A stretch of DNA of 64,000 bases from positions 53,041,486-53,105,485 of the forward strand of contig CM042040.1 in the NCBI GenBank assembly GCA_023525975.1, given 5' to 3'. The position numbers and the translations under genes were made by a program. Positions 20,846 to 31,475 of this stretch are shown piece by piece. Under the pieces are notes generated by a model that saw only the letters and a list, made by a program, of their open reading frames with translations, searched no databases and was not told the DNA's origin. This DNA comes from Smallanthus sonchifolius (Eukaryota > Streptophyta > Magnoliopsida > Asterales > Asteraceae). Within the stretch, counting starts at the first letter, position 1. Every line of letters starts with the position of its first letter.

Positions 20846-21040
20846 TCTACAAATGGGTGAATAAAAAAGTTCATAAGATGTGAATCATGTACAAGAGTTT
20901 GCATTTTAATCATGAGATGTTAGGTGAAACATAGATGGTACCCTATTGGGCACATTGGCTTATCAAGGTATTTTAAGTCTTTCTAATGTTTGAGTAGTCA
21001 TGCTTTAGCCTATAAGTGGACACTCATCCCAAGAATTCCC

Positions 21041-21094
21041 AGGAAAGCATAACTGGTCCATCGGTTGATTTGGATTTATACGAAATGCTTTCCT
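21041..21094 (-). ncRNA. Leader RNA hairpin of TK1
   Basis: The 10-bp arms AGGAAAGCAT and ATGCTTTCCT lie 35 bases apart in the untranslated leader between primer site and gag. In element sense they are followed by GGGAATTCTT and ACTTATAGG. TK2 has the same arms, while LARD1 has a shorter, compensated version. Confidence 0.6.
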
Positions 21095-21439
21095 AGACAG
21101 AACTCCCAGAATACAGGCATCCACCCTTCCAGATTGCACAAGTTCCCATTCATTAGTTAGAACTTACATACCTTTGACGAGAGTTTCATTCGGATTAGAC
21201 TATTAAGTCTAAGTGTAAGTTTCATGTGGTTCATGTAGTTCAAAATAGTTTCATGTAGATTCTTGAATGTCGTAGTTCATGGAGTTGTATCAGGTAATCA
21301 AAAATAGATAGATGTAGGTAAGCATGCATAGTAAAGATAGAGTGGAGTTCCTAATAAAAGACACGAGTTAAACTCATGTTTGGGACTCCTAGGTTATAGT
21401 CTAGGTCATGTGTCTAATAACCTAATTCCCTATAACCAT

Positions 21440-21452
21440 GGCTCTGATACCA
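21440..21452 (-). other. Primer binding site of TK1
   Basis: The plus strand reads GGCTCTGATACCA, i.e. TGGTATCAGAGCC in element sense, three bases from the LTR. Confidence 0.9.
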
Positions 21453-21656
21453 ATCTGTCACACCCCGGCCGGCGGCGGATTAAACGCCGGGGCTGACGCG
21501 GTTGTTCATAAGCACATGATCATCTATTAAATATGATAATATTTATTATTCAAATTAAAAGCATCCGTTACATAGGAAAATGAAACGTTCAAAAAATAAA
21601 TTAAATTAAACTAGGTCCAAGTCCTAGGTGAGCAAGTAGTCCTCAAACAGGTGCAC

Positions 21657-22242
21657 CTGAAACATGTAAGTAATTGTCAACTACAAGTAGTTGGTGAGCA
21701 ACATAGGTTTTGACACCAAACTAAAGTTTAGATATAGTTTACGATTCAGAAGATTCAAAGCAGATCTAAAGCATATATGAGAACACATAAGGCTCCAAGC
21801 GTACAATTCAATCCTGGTAAATGAAATCTAGCTGCCACAATCCCACGGATTGCCGTTTTGATAAAAGGGTTAGATAACACCCGAGTTTTATAGTTCCCAT
21901 CCAACAAGGGGAGATGACACCCAAGTTAATAGTTCACATCCAACATGGGGAGATACACCCATGATAATAGTTCACACCAACAGCAACCCGCCAAGGTTAT
22001 GTGGTAAATTTAGTTTAGTTTCGGATTCCCCTATAAATGATCATGTTAGGTACTACCTTAGGCATGCAACACAAGTTAATGAATGTACTGGCATGCGTTC
22101 ATGCAATGGTCACAAAATAGTTCAAGATATAAAGCATGTAGATCATAGCATAGAATCAAGTTATTGAATCGTATAGATAAAGTAGTTAACATATGTTTCA
22201 CCCCAAAAACAAAAGCAGTAAAAAGGGGCTATGAAAACTCAC
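21657..22242 (-). other. Putative leader intron in TK1 5' LTR
   Basis: In element sense the donor GTGAGTTTTCATAGCCCC begins at 22242, and TTTTTGGGGTGAAACAT closes a GCCCC/GGGG stem. Near the acceptor the hairpin CAACTACTTGTAGTTG (7-bp stem) precedes ATGTTTCAG, which ends at 21657. LARD1 and TK2 share this order. The base before GT is T and not G, a weak point of the donor. Confidence 0.5.
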
Positions 22243-23026
22243 ATGAATGTAGCTAAAGATGATTGAGTATTGATGAAACTGGATAGGTAGTGCGAGAATT
22301 TCTCACAATAAACCTACAACATAGATTCGGATTCTAGGATTGAGATAGGTTGTACTAGATAATAAGAGTTGAGATTTGAAGATGAGTTTGTATAAGTTTT
22401 GGAATTCAAAAGATTATTTAAGGTTTGCTAAAGTTAATATGTATAATAGTTGGAGTATTTGAGATGACACAATTTATACATTTAGATTAAGGTATTTATA
22501 AATAGGTTGTTAAAACAATAACTAAATAATCATATCAAGGACTTATAGAATAATTAGATTTTAATTGAATAAAAGAGATTTTGTATAATTATTTATTTAA
22601 AAAAAAAATATAACCATTTAATTATGTTTAAAAGATTTTAATAATGCTTAAGAATAAACATTATTAATTTATAATATAAATTAGTAAGTTCATCTAAATA
22701 ATAAATTTGTTTAGGAATTTGGATTGGTTTATAATGTATTTATAATAGAAATTAAATACAAAGTTTCATGGTTTCAATTTATAAAAATAGGGAGATTAAT
22801 ATGATTTAAAATTTTATTTAATTTGGGTTTTTTTTTAATATTTAGATAGTATATTAAAAGTTAAAGAAAATTTTATTTTAAGTATACCTAAAAAAATAAA
22901 AGTTATTTTATAAATTTCGGATTTATAGTTTTATAATTTTAGGATTTTTGTATATTTTATTTGGGATTAAAATGTATTAAAAATATGAAAGAAAAAACTT
23001 ACAAAAAAAAAAAGAAAAACGGAATC

Positions 23027-23110
23027 CCCCCCCGGGATTCGAACCTGTGACCTTAACCGGGTCACAACACGCGGGCGCTTTAACCACCAGACCAGGGCTT
23101 ATGCCTTGGT
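23027..23110 (-). other. tRNA-like Pol III module in TK1 right LTR
   Basis: The A-box-like segment is at 23094-23077, the B box GGTTCGAATCC at 23045-23035 and an oligo-T run follows. It is the LTR duplicate of the module at 15067-15150, with both boxes unchanged. Confidence 0.6.
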
Positions 23111-24217
23111 CTAGAATTGGTTTTGCTTAGATAGAACCCTACTTTTCCCCGTATCATCTTCTTCCCCAAACCAACCGGAACCCTAGCCCGCTGATTCGAC
23201 CAATCCGGCTAATAGCCGGGCCCGATTTCATGGGGCTTTCATTCCCTGGGTCAATACGGTTCGATTGGTATAGTTTTTACCTTAGTTGCTTGCGTGGTTC
23301 GAGAGATCGACTGAGCTAAAATCGTGACGAGTTCTTCGACTGGTCTGAGCTCCGGCGATGGTTTACGAAGAGTTTAAGGTCGTAAGAAGCTTGTGGTGTC
23401 TGTCGTCGATGGGTTGGATCAGCTATTTATAGAAAATTTTGGTGTAATCGAATCGATCGAGTAACTACCATTTAAGAAAGCTACGGTTACTCGTTTAACT
23501 ATCTTCTCGATCATAAAAGTCCGATTAAACGTGGGAGATGGATCGATTGGGTCTCGCGAACGTATTGTCGGTTTCGATTTCGATTGCTATTACCTCAGTC
23601 GCGAGATCAATGTCTTGGTTTCAAAGCCGGCTTTCGCCAGATTCGAACTCGGGATCATTTGAGAGAAGGGAGAATTTAGAATTTACATAACAGGTCCCTG
23701 CGGTTTAAATGTTATTATTTCATGCCTCAATTTAGTTTCAGAATTTGCAAGTCAACCCCCAGAATTTCAAAGTTTATTATTTCATGTTCAAAGTTAGGTT
23801 TTTAATTCCAATTTATGTTTCAAAGTTTTATAAAAACAAACCATAACAACTTTTAAATTTATAAATCTTTATAAATTTCATAAGTTATTTAATTAAAATA
23901 AAAAGTAATAGATTTATTATAACCCAAATTAATTACTTGAATTATATATATTTTTTTATGATTAAATTCTATTTTTCTCAAATGAGTTTATTAATCATTA
24001 TCATTAATGTTCTTGAGATTTGTTTATACATTTGTATTAACATATGTATATAATAAATATCTATATAATTGTTCTTGAATAAATGTTTATCGTATAGTAG
24101 TAATGGTATTAAATATAAAAGAATTCAAATAATTCATTAAATATATTCACAACATAAATAGGTTACAATGTCGGAGAAGTTAAGATAAGGCCGGAATTCC
24201 TCGGGGATTACAACTTG

Positions 24218-25767
24218 ATACTGAAGAAAAGAAAGCATATGATCTAGAAAATAAGGCACATGGTTCTTTAACCATGGCACTATCCCGAGACATATTTCAC
24301 AGCTTCAGAGGGTATGATTCCTCTAAAGACTTGTGGAAGGCTTTGGAAAAACGGTTTGAGGGTAACAATGATGTTAAGAAAATTAAAAGGGAATTGTTAA
24401 GAAAACAATATGAATGTTTCAGATATTTTGAAAATGAATCCATTGATGAACTTATCTCTAGATTCTATCATCTTCAGACTGAACTTACGTCTTATGAATT
24501 AAAATATCTCGATGATGAACTAGTTGAAAAGTTTCTTGATGCATTAACCCCCAAGTTTGACATGTACACAACCCTTTTAAGGGAAAACTCTAATTTTTTG
24601 GGAATGACCATTGATGAGGTAATAGGTAAAATCCAAGCACATGACATGAACTTAAGAAAGAAAGAAACCACTAGCAGACCATTAGTGTAAGAACCGTCAA
24701 TGTACTTTGGAGCCTCTTCCACATCAAAAACCACAGGACCGGGTATTGTTTTGTTCTCAGGGAATTCTGTACAAGAAGAAGGAAATGGCTGCAATAGTCA
24801 TACTTGCTTTGCTGCTACAGATTGGTGGTAAACTAACTAATCCAGAAACAATTGAAGACGATTTCAATAAGGTGGATCTAGATGACATGGAAGATATGGA
24901 TATTCAGTGGAATATGGCCATGATCTTGAGAAGGGCTAAACAGTTTCTGAATAGAACCGGCAGAAAGTTTATCGGTGGGTATTCTAATTCTAAAATTGGT
25001 TTTGATAAATCAAAGGCTAAATGTTACAAATGCCTGAATTTTAGACACTTTGCACAAGAGTGTCAGAAAGACAAGACACCAGCCACAGGTTTTACTCAAC
25101 CAAGTTCAGGAAGCAACCAGAATTACAATAAACAGAGCTTCAGCAACAACCGCAGTCAAAATCAAGGAGCTTCATCTAATGCATTGGTAGTTCAACAAGA
25201 CGATAGCTACGACTCGGGAGTTCATCTTGAAGTGCCATTATAGCACACACTCAGATGGGTTTGATGGCATAAATCATAGAGATGATCAAAGCTGAAGAGA
25301 GGGAAACAGTTACTGCTGCAGAGCAACAGAGATCAGCATTTGCTTTGATGGCTATTGGAGAAGCATCCAGTTCATCAACTGAGGAAGATTCTAATTCTTT
25401 TATTGTTATTCCCTGTAATAATTGTTTAAAACTAAAAGGTGAAAATGATAAATTCAGGATTAACTCGAACCTCTATGTAGTGCAGCTCTAAACTATAAAG
25501 AAAGTGAAAGACGTTTTAAAGAATCTATTGAAAATCTCAAAAAATACAAACATGATTTTTCAATAAAAATAAGTGAACAACAATTTCATTTAGATTTTGC
25601 CTACAAAGAGTTAGAGAAAAAGAATGTCGAATTAGCCAAACATCATAATGAAATTCTGAAGTTAAGTGGAAAAATTGAGAAATTGAGAAATTCTCATTTT
25701 TTGGTGGAACACTATGAATCGATTGTACGACAAGTAAATGGCATAGGTTTAGGTACTAATGCCATTC
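24218..25767 (+). pseudogene. SV1 gag, middle piece
   Basis: The piece resumes the frame cut by TK1 (DTEEKKAYDLENKAHGSLTM). The UBN2-type Gag domain follows: SKDLWKALEKRFEGNNDVKK, then the typical ESIDELISRFYHLQTEL. A TAA at 24688 and frame changes break it. The linker DMEDMDIQWNMAM and the zinc knuckle CYKCLNFRHFAQEC (25021-25062; Arg replaces the Gly usually before His) come next, then an extended Gag C-terminus rich in Ser, Lys and coiled-coil-like sequence (to 25762). SV2 inserted after 25767, duplicating CATTC; reading resumes at 39026. Gag would bind and package the element RNA. Confidence 0.75.
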
Positions 25768-26334
25768 TGTAGTTCCAGATTTCACTCAGAAATCTCACAA
25801 ATGATCGATTCTCCACACACAAAGGTGGAAACAATGTGTATGGAGGTGAAACAGAGGATAGAAACAGATTTGGTGAAGATAACGGGCTAAACACACTCAC
25901 AATCAAGACAAATATGATATGAAATTCTAAGAACAATGCACAATACTCAAAAATGCAGATTGTATTGATTGAAGAACAATGGAAGAGAAGGTTCAGGGAT
26001 ACAGCCGCTACTCACACCCTAAACATTCTCAAACTAGGCTATTTATAGTAGTAGACAGCCATCAAAACTATGCTAACCGAAACTAGTAGTTTCGGTTGAG
26101 CATTTACAAGTGATAGAACAAACTGTCGAAACTACTATCTATCGAAACTACTAGTTTCGATTGAACAAATCTCAATCGAAACTAAGTAGTTTCGATGGCC
26201 CAGACTTAACTAACTAAAACAGTAAATTACAGAAACTGAAATTACAATAATGAAATGACAGAAAGTAAAGTAAGCTAACATTGTTCAAACATACAATAAT
26301 GACAACAACTTATACAGAAAAGCATGTCTCTACA
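25768..26334 (-). repeat. SV2 3' LTR (left copy)
   Basis: It runs from TGTAGTTCC to TCTCTACA. The TATA box (CTATTTATA on the plus strand) is at 26039-26047. In element sense palindromes of the CGAAACTAGTAGTTTCG type (26075-26204) lie directly upstream of it. Confidence 0.9.
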
Positions 26335-26354
26335 ATCTCCCCCTAAGCTGTTGC
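26302..26354 (-). other. Polypurine-tract hairpin of SV2
   Basis: In element sense GCAACAGCTTA (26354-26344) pairs with TAAGTTGTTGT (26312-26302) over 11 positions, two of them G-U. The stem encloses the tract GGGGGAGAT and the LTR start. The stem is unrelated to those of the other Sirevirus-like elements in this window. Confidence 0.6.
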
Positions 26355-26375
26355 ATTACTATCTTCAGCTCTTCA

Positions 26376-29211
26376 CTAAGCAGCTGGTCCTTCGGTAGTT
26401 CTTGGGATGTAAGGTTTGACATGGAGAGACACAACCCGTTGATAGGCCTTGGAATCCGGCTCATCTTCATCACTGTAAGCCTGAATGTGATTCTGGAATA
26501 GTACCTCCAGATCTTCAAGTTGAAACTTTAATAGCTCCATAGGTTCAAAGATGACAATGTCTTCCTTGCCTTCATACTCGATCACGGCACTGCCAGTGAT
26601 TGAATTGTAGTACCATTTTCTGAAAGTTTGAAGTTGGATAGGCACGGTCTTGGGAATTGTGGTGGTCTTGTGAGTTTGGGCATTCTTGGTCTTAGGGTGA
26701 AACCTAGTCTTTGAAATTTTCTTCTGAGTCTTTCTACGCTTCATTCCCTTGAAATCACAGTTGACCTGGTTGTGCAAGAAGTGTTCAAAATTAGAGGCCA
26801 TCATGACATTCCCAGGGTTTTGAAGGGGAAGTTTGGCCAAATCTCTAAGGTCATAGAAGGGGAGAGTCTGGAAGTCAGTCATGTTCTTGAAGTTCTGAAC
26901 TCCTCCATTGTATCTTCTAATTATGAACAACTTCCTCTCTGTATCATACTTCCAACCAACAGGAGGTCTTTTTAGCTCTTGGTGTTCGGCTATCCATTCG
27001 TATGCTTGTGGGCTCTCCTCTAGTACAATCCTTCTAAACCAAGGTTTCTTCGGATTTGGGAACTCAGGATCAATGGAAGGTTGTGTTGGAGTCTGAGTAG
27101 CTTCAGATGTAGGGGTGGTTTGTTCAGGAATAACACGCTTAACAATGTTAACCTGAACATCTTCTTCGGTTTTCTCTTCATCAAACAGGGCTTGAATTTC
27201 ATCTCCCTCCTCTGTGAAGTACCTTGTCATTTCTGTCTCTCGTTCTTCTGTAAAAAGGATCTCTGGATAGAGTTCGTTATAGCCAAAATTGTCAATCTCA
27301 TCTAGTAAGGCATTGAGCTCATCATCAGACGGTATATCCTCTTCATCCAGAATCACCATTTCAATCTCAGTTTCAGTTCCCTTCCCTCTTTTCCTAGCTT
27401 CCCTTCTTTCACTAGCCGAGGGAAGGTCGAACTCTTCTTCTTCAACCTTAACTTCAACAAACTCCTTTGTCTTGGCAGCATGGCCAGTATGGATAGTCAT
27501 TGCAGACTCTGGATCAATGACAAAGGCAGGAGACAAGGGTTCAACACTAGATGTGGTCTCTCCATGAGCTGTTGAAGTGGTTGTTTGTTGTTGCACGGGC
27601 TTTATTAGAGAGGCTTTGAGCTGTTCGACTATTTCAGCTAAGGCCTTGTATTCTTGATGCTGTTTTGAAATGAGTCTTTGTTAGGTTTCAAGCTGGGTTT
27701 GTTGAACCTCAAGCTAGGTATGTAAACCCCCAACTTCCAGCTTCATGTCTTTAAGCTCTTCCTTGCACTCATTCAACTTAGATCTTAAGCCTTCAATAAC
27801 TTCATCTTTCTTTTAACATGATCTTGCAGCATCTTCACTTCCAGACTTAAGGTTTTGACTCTCGGTACAGATGTTGTTGGTTCATGGGATGGTGAGGTAG
27901 GTGGAGTTGGGATATGTACTTGTTGTGGAGATGGATGTGGTGTAGATTGAGGTGTTGGTTGTAGTGTGTCAGCACATGAGTCAGGGGAGGATGAAACATC
28001 CTGAAATCCAGTTTTGATTTTCTTGGCCTTAGGCTCTTCAAGTTCATAATCTGAGTATGTTTCAGCTTGCCTCTTGGAGGATGATGCATGTGGTTCAGCC
28101 TGAATATCGGAATAAAACTTGTAGTAGTTTGAACCATAGATTCCCGCATCTAGAGTCCTACTTGACTCTGCAACCTCTTCCTCATCTTCTTGTTCACCAG
28201 CTTCTACACCAATCACTGGCTCAATCGGGATCTGAACTTCCTCAACAAAAATAGCCTCTTGAACAGGCTCATCAACATGTTGTTCTTCTTCTTGTATATG
28301 AGGCATTTCAACCTCAACCTCAGCATCAGCCTCAGCCTCTTGCTGGTTTTCATGATTCTGTTCTACCTCAACCTCTTCCTTATCAGATGATAACATCTCT
28401 TCTTCGATTTGTAGATCAGGGTCAATATCAGGTATAAACTCGTCTTCTTCACCAAGGACATGACCAAACAAAGGGATGTTGGCAATCTCCCTGCTGGTTC
28501 TTTTGCTTCTACTTTTCATGTAACTTAAGGTTTTAGCGGTCATGTGGTCAAAGACAAATACATGCCCATCTTGTTGAAGCTCGGGATGAAGATGGTTGAT
28601 AATGATCTGCAGAAATCTTAGATACACAAGAAATTTCTCCTTAACAGCTCCGATCAGATTATCCTTAAGTTGTCTGAATACCAAGCTAGAAAAGTTATAA
28701 TCCCTTCCCTTGATCAGTCCCAATACTGCAGATGCCACCATTGCATTAGCCGAGTCAAATCCACCATTTCGAATGGACAAGCAGTGGATAAAGACATGCA
28801 CAAAAAATCTCCAGTGTGATGGAAGGGAGTTCTTTATTATCTGATCGCTTTTAAATTCATCTGGATGCCCCAATCTTCTGAAGCATTCTTTGACATAGAA
28901 ACTTGGAAATTCAATGGGTGCTTCGGGATTATCATCAAAATGAAGCACTTGTCTAATAGTATTTTCTGAAAATAGAACCTCTTGCCCATGAACTGTGGCC
29001 TTATGTGCTCCACATTATCGATAGATACACTCTCAGCTGACTCCCAGAATTGCCTTATGGTTGTTTCAAAGACTGGGATGTTGTGACTTATGGCAAAACT
29101 GATGTTTGAATTAGCCAGGAAGTTCATGACTGGAATGAACTCGGCACTTTTTGGATTGTTAGCATCAAGAAAAGTAAAGACATTGTGCCTCTTTACAAAT
29201 AGAAGATCCAT
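26376..29211 (-). pseudogene. Extra post-pol ORF of SV2 (broken)
   Basis: This ORF sits where Sireviruses carry their env-like gene, but I see no signal peptide or membrane segment, so env is a positional label only. The ATG at 29211 follows a 3' splice site by two bases. The N-terminal domain (MDLLFVKRHNVFTFLD, then IRQFWESAESV) matches the SV1 copy. A one-base shift near 28980 moves the frame to the segment ending at 27785, which holds HWRFFVHVFIHCLSIRNGG and a long acidic Glu-rich region. A coiled-coil stretch at about 27600-27790 has in-frame stops. The rest (27596-26376) is an acidic linker plus a C-terminal domain (PWFRRIVLEESPQAYEWIAE, then KWYYNSITGSAVIEYEGKED). Asteraceae databases sometimes call such proteins longin-like; I would not rely on that. 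The function is unknown. Confidence 0.75.
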
Positions 29212-29213
29212 CC

Positions 29214-29978
29214 CTGCAAACAAATAGAATTCATCAAAAATTGACACTTAGAAGAATTTCAACAGAAACCCTTGGTCGAAACTACTCAGTCCAACACTTA
29301 GACAAATTTCTGAGACAACCCCTATCGAAACAACTAGTTTCGATCGAAACAATACTTAGATATTTCAGAAAACTGTCTTATCGAAACTACTAGTTTCGAT
29401 CGAAACAACAAGTTTTGATCAATACTTAGAAAGTTAAAGAAATCTTATCGAAACTTCTAGTTTCGATCGAAACAACTAGTTCCGATCATCACTTAGACTT
29501 TCAGAGAAGAATTATCGAAACTTCTAGTTTTGATCGAAACAGCTAGTTTCGGGCAAAGTGACTAGGACAAGTTTGGGTGTCGAAACTACTAGTTTCAATT
29601 AAAAACCTGTTTAAGTTTTGAAAAACTTATATCTTTTTATTGAAACTCCTTAGTTTTGATGTCCAAACCCTTGAACATACTTAACACCCCCAGACACTAG
29701 ACTTCAACTAAGATATATAAACTCATATGAACAAGAAACATATAAAAGAGGGATTAAGAGTGGCTTATGTAAATCGAAACTTCATCTTACCAATGAATCA
29801 TGGATAAAACTGCAAATATATACACAACGATGTTAAAACACATATAATGTAAATGATGTAATCAGTAAAAAGAACCAAAACGACCGTGATTATGAAGATT
29901 TAGTCATCAAAGACCTCGGGATTCAAACCCTAGGTCTATGTTCTGATCAGTTATACATATACGAACCAGAAACATTAC
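29214..29978 (-). other. Putative leader intron of the SV2 extra ORF
   Basis: In element sense the donor CAG|GTAATG lies at 29979/29978 and the acceptor TTTGTTTGCAG ends at 29214, two bases before the ATG at 29211. A pyrimidine-rich exon precedes the donor. The 765-base intron contains a palindrome cluster (29276-29600). SV1 has the same acceptor-ATG layout. Confidence 0.55.
29276..29665 (-). repeat. Palindrome cluster in the SV2 pol/extra-ORF spacer
   Basis: At least seven CGAAACTnnTAGTTTCG-type sites, often linked as ...TTTCGATCGAAAC..., occur in this stretch. They are the same motif as in the SV2 LTRs and leader. Confidence 0.8.
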
Positions 29979-30007
29979 CTGATGAAGACGACGACGGAGG
30001 ATCAGGT

Positions 30008-30557
30008 GAGGTTTGACATGGAGATTTGGCCAAACTTGACTGACTTCCAGACTCTCCCCTTCTATGACCTTAGAGATTTGGCCAAACTTCCCCTTCAAAA
30101 CCCTGGGAATGTCATGATGGCCTCTGATTTTGAACACTTCTTGCACAACCAGGTCAACTGTGATTTCAAGGGAATGAAGCGTAGAAAGACTCAGGAGAAA
30201 ATTTCAAAGACTAGGTTTCACCCTAAGACCAAGAAGCCCTATGTCTTCTTGAGGTACAAGCCTGCCCAAACTCACAAGACCACCACTATTCCCAAGACCG
30301 TGCCTGTCCAACTACAAACTTTCAGAAAATGGTACTACAATCCAATCATTGGCAGTGCCATGATCGAGTGTTAAGGCAAGGAAGACATTGTCATATTTGT
30401 CCCTATGGAGCTATTAAAGTTTCAACCTGAAGATCTGGAGGTACTATTCCAGAATCACATTCAGGCTTTCAGTGATGAAGATGAGGCGGATGCCAAGGCC
30501 TATCAACGGGTTGTGTCTCTCCATGTCAAACCTTACATCCCGAGAACTACTGAAGGA
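30008..30557 (+). repeat. Inverted partial copy of the SV2 extra ORF
   Basis: The segment 30037-30557 reads, on the plus strand, the C-terminal domain that 26881-26388 encodes on the minus strand (PFYDLRDLAKLPLQNPGNVM is common to both). It is therefore an inverted duplication of about 500 bp with arms 3.2 kb apart. It keeps 27 bases (residues KPYVFLRYK) that the parent copy has lost, so it preserves an older state. It opens with AGGTTTGACATGGAGA, which also occurs at 26412-26427 on the same strand, suggesting a template switch. Its frame ends in a TAA at 30372, so it is not an independent gene. Confidence 0.8.
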
Positions 30558-30692
30558 CTGAAGGTTTGAGAGCTTTTGTGTGTGAGAGAGAAGGTGTAAA
30601 ATGATCAGAGACGGTAAATTGAGGCTTGACGACGAAGAAACTGATTATGAACACATTTAATTTTCTCATGACGGTAATGGCCAAAATGCCCC

Positions 30693-30865
30693 TATCGAAA
30701 CTACTAGTTTCGATGGGCAAAGAAGTTTCGGGTGAGTTGGAGTTTTGATAGGCAAATGATAGTTTCGGCTGACTTTGTAGTTTCGATAGGCAAAAGATAG
30801 TTTCGGCTGACTTTGTGGTTTCGATAGGCAAAAGATAGTTTCGACTAAATTTGGAGTTTCAATAG
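30693..30865 (-). repeat. Second palindrome cluster in the SV2 spacer
   Basis: One full palindrome (30694-30714) is followed by repeats of ATAGTTTCGgCTGACTTTGTaGTTTCGATAGGCAAA with a period of about 45 bp. In element sense a CT-rich leader-like stretch follows (about 30640-30560), so this may be the upstream part of a promoter for the extra ORF. I see no clear TATA box. Confidence 0.6.
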
Positions 30866-31065
30866 GCAAAGAACCTATAAGAAAAATAAAATAATAATAA
30901 AACTATTCACAAGATATTTACACTTATCTTCTTGGAAATGATCCAACATGAGAACATATATGGTCAGTCTCTTGAAACACTTCCTTTTGCAATCAGCTAC
31001 TATGAATCCCTGAAGATAGCTGATATTTGTGCAAAGTAAACCCGAACATTTGCTTGTACATAGAT

Positions 31066-31113
31066 TTCATGTGATTATAAGGTACCATTTAAGATACAAG
31101 GTGCACCCCACAT
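31066..31113 (-). other. Conserved noncoding block of SV2 between pol and the extra ORF
   Basis: In element sense it reads TGTGGGGTGCACCTTGTA, then CTTAAATGGTACC and AATCACATGAA. SV1 has the same words in the same order at 53765-53813, with about 40 of 48 positions equal. The flanking spacer is not otherwise alignable by eye. Confidence 0.65.
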
Positions 31114-31264
31114 ATTGAAAATAAATGGTTTTTGAAAACCTATCAATCCTCAAGAAATACCCATCTTCATCCTATTATCTCTTTTTGATTAACCAAGGTA
31201 CCATCTTAGTAATTTCAAAGTACCACCAAAGAAAAATAAGAAATCCAAGTGGATTATAAGATTT

Positions 31265-31475
31265 TAAATTGAAAAATATCCAAGTAGATATTAAAAAGGT
31301 GCGAACATTCTAGATCTTTGCGTAAGCAAAACATAAGAAGTCGTAAAATTATCCAAGCGGATAGAAAAATGTTGAACACCCGAGATCTTTGCGTAAGCAA
31401 AACAGACGAGGTCAAATCATCCAAGTGAATGGGAAAAGGATGAACAACTGAGATCTTTGCGTAAGCAAAACATAC
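31265..31475 (-). repeat. About 70-bp imperfect tandem repeat in SV2
   Basis: GATCTTTGCGTAAGCAAAAC occurs at 31313, 31384 and 31452 within three diverged copies, just 3' of pol in element sense. Nothing coding is seen. Confidence 0.75.

Larger units (their letters stand above)
13506..24212 (-). mobile_element. TK1: complete Tekay-type Ty3/gypsy chromovirus
   Basis: LTRs 13506-16260 and 21456-24212 (2755 and 2757 bp) are almost identical by eye. The 5-bp duplication ACTTG is at 13501-13505 and 24213-24217. The minus-strand order is 5' LTR (right copy), primer site 21452-21440, leader with a conserved hairpin, one uninterrupted Gag-Pol ORF (20845-16298), polypurine tract and 3' LTR. All motifs needed for transposition are present and LTR divergence is small, so this is the youngest and possibly still competent element here. 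Confidence 0.93.
21456..24212 (-). repeat. TK1 5' LTR (right copy)
   Basis: This copy carries the promoter: TATA box CTATAAATAG at 23432-23423. The tRNA-like module is at about 23094-23035, so it would lie inside the 5' part of the genomic transcript. The putative leader intron runs from 22242 (GTGAGT donor) to 21657 (ATGTTTCAG acceptor). Confidence 0.9.

Noticed and set aside
26376..29211. Retroviral envelope gene, or a synaptobrevin/longin protein
   Set aside because: The position is env-like but there is no signal peptide, transmembrane helix or cleavage site, and I see no support for a longin fold beyond database habit.
29907..30146. Minus-strand 79-codon frame (MQEVFKIRGHHD...), also at 26772-26975
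   Set aside because: It is the antisense shadow of the extra-ORF C-terminal domain and its inverted copy.
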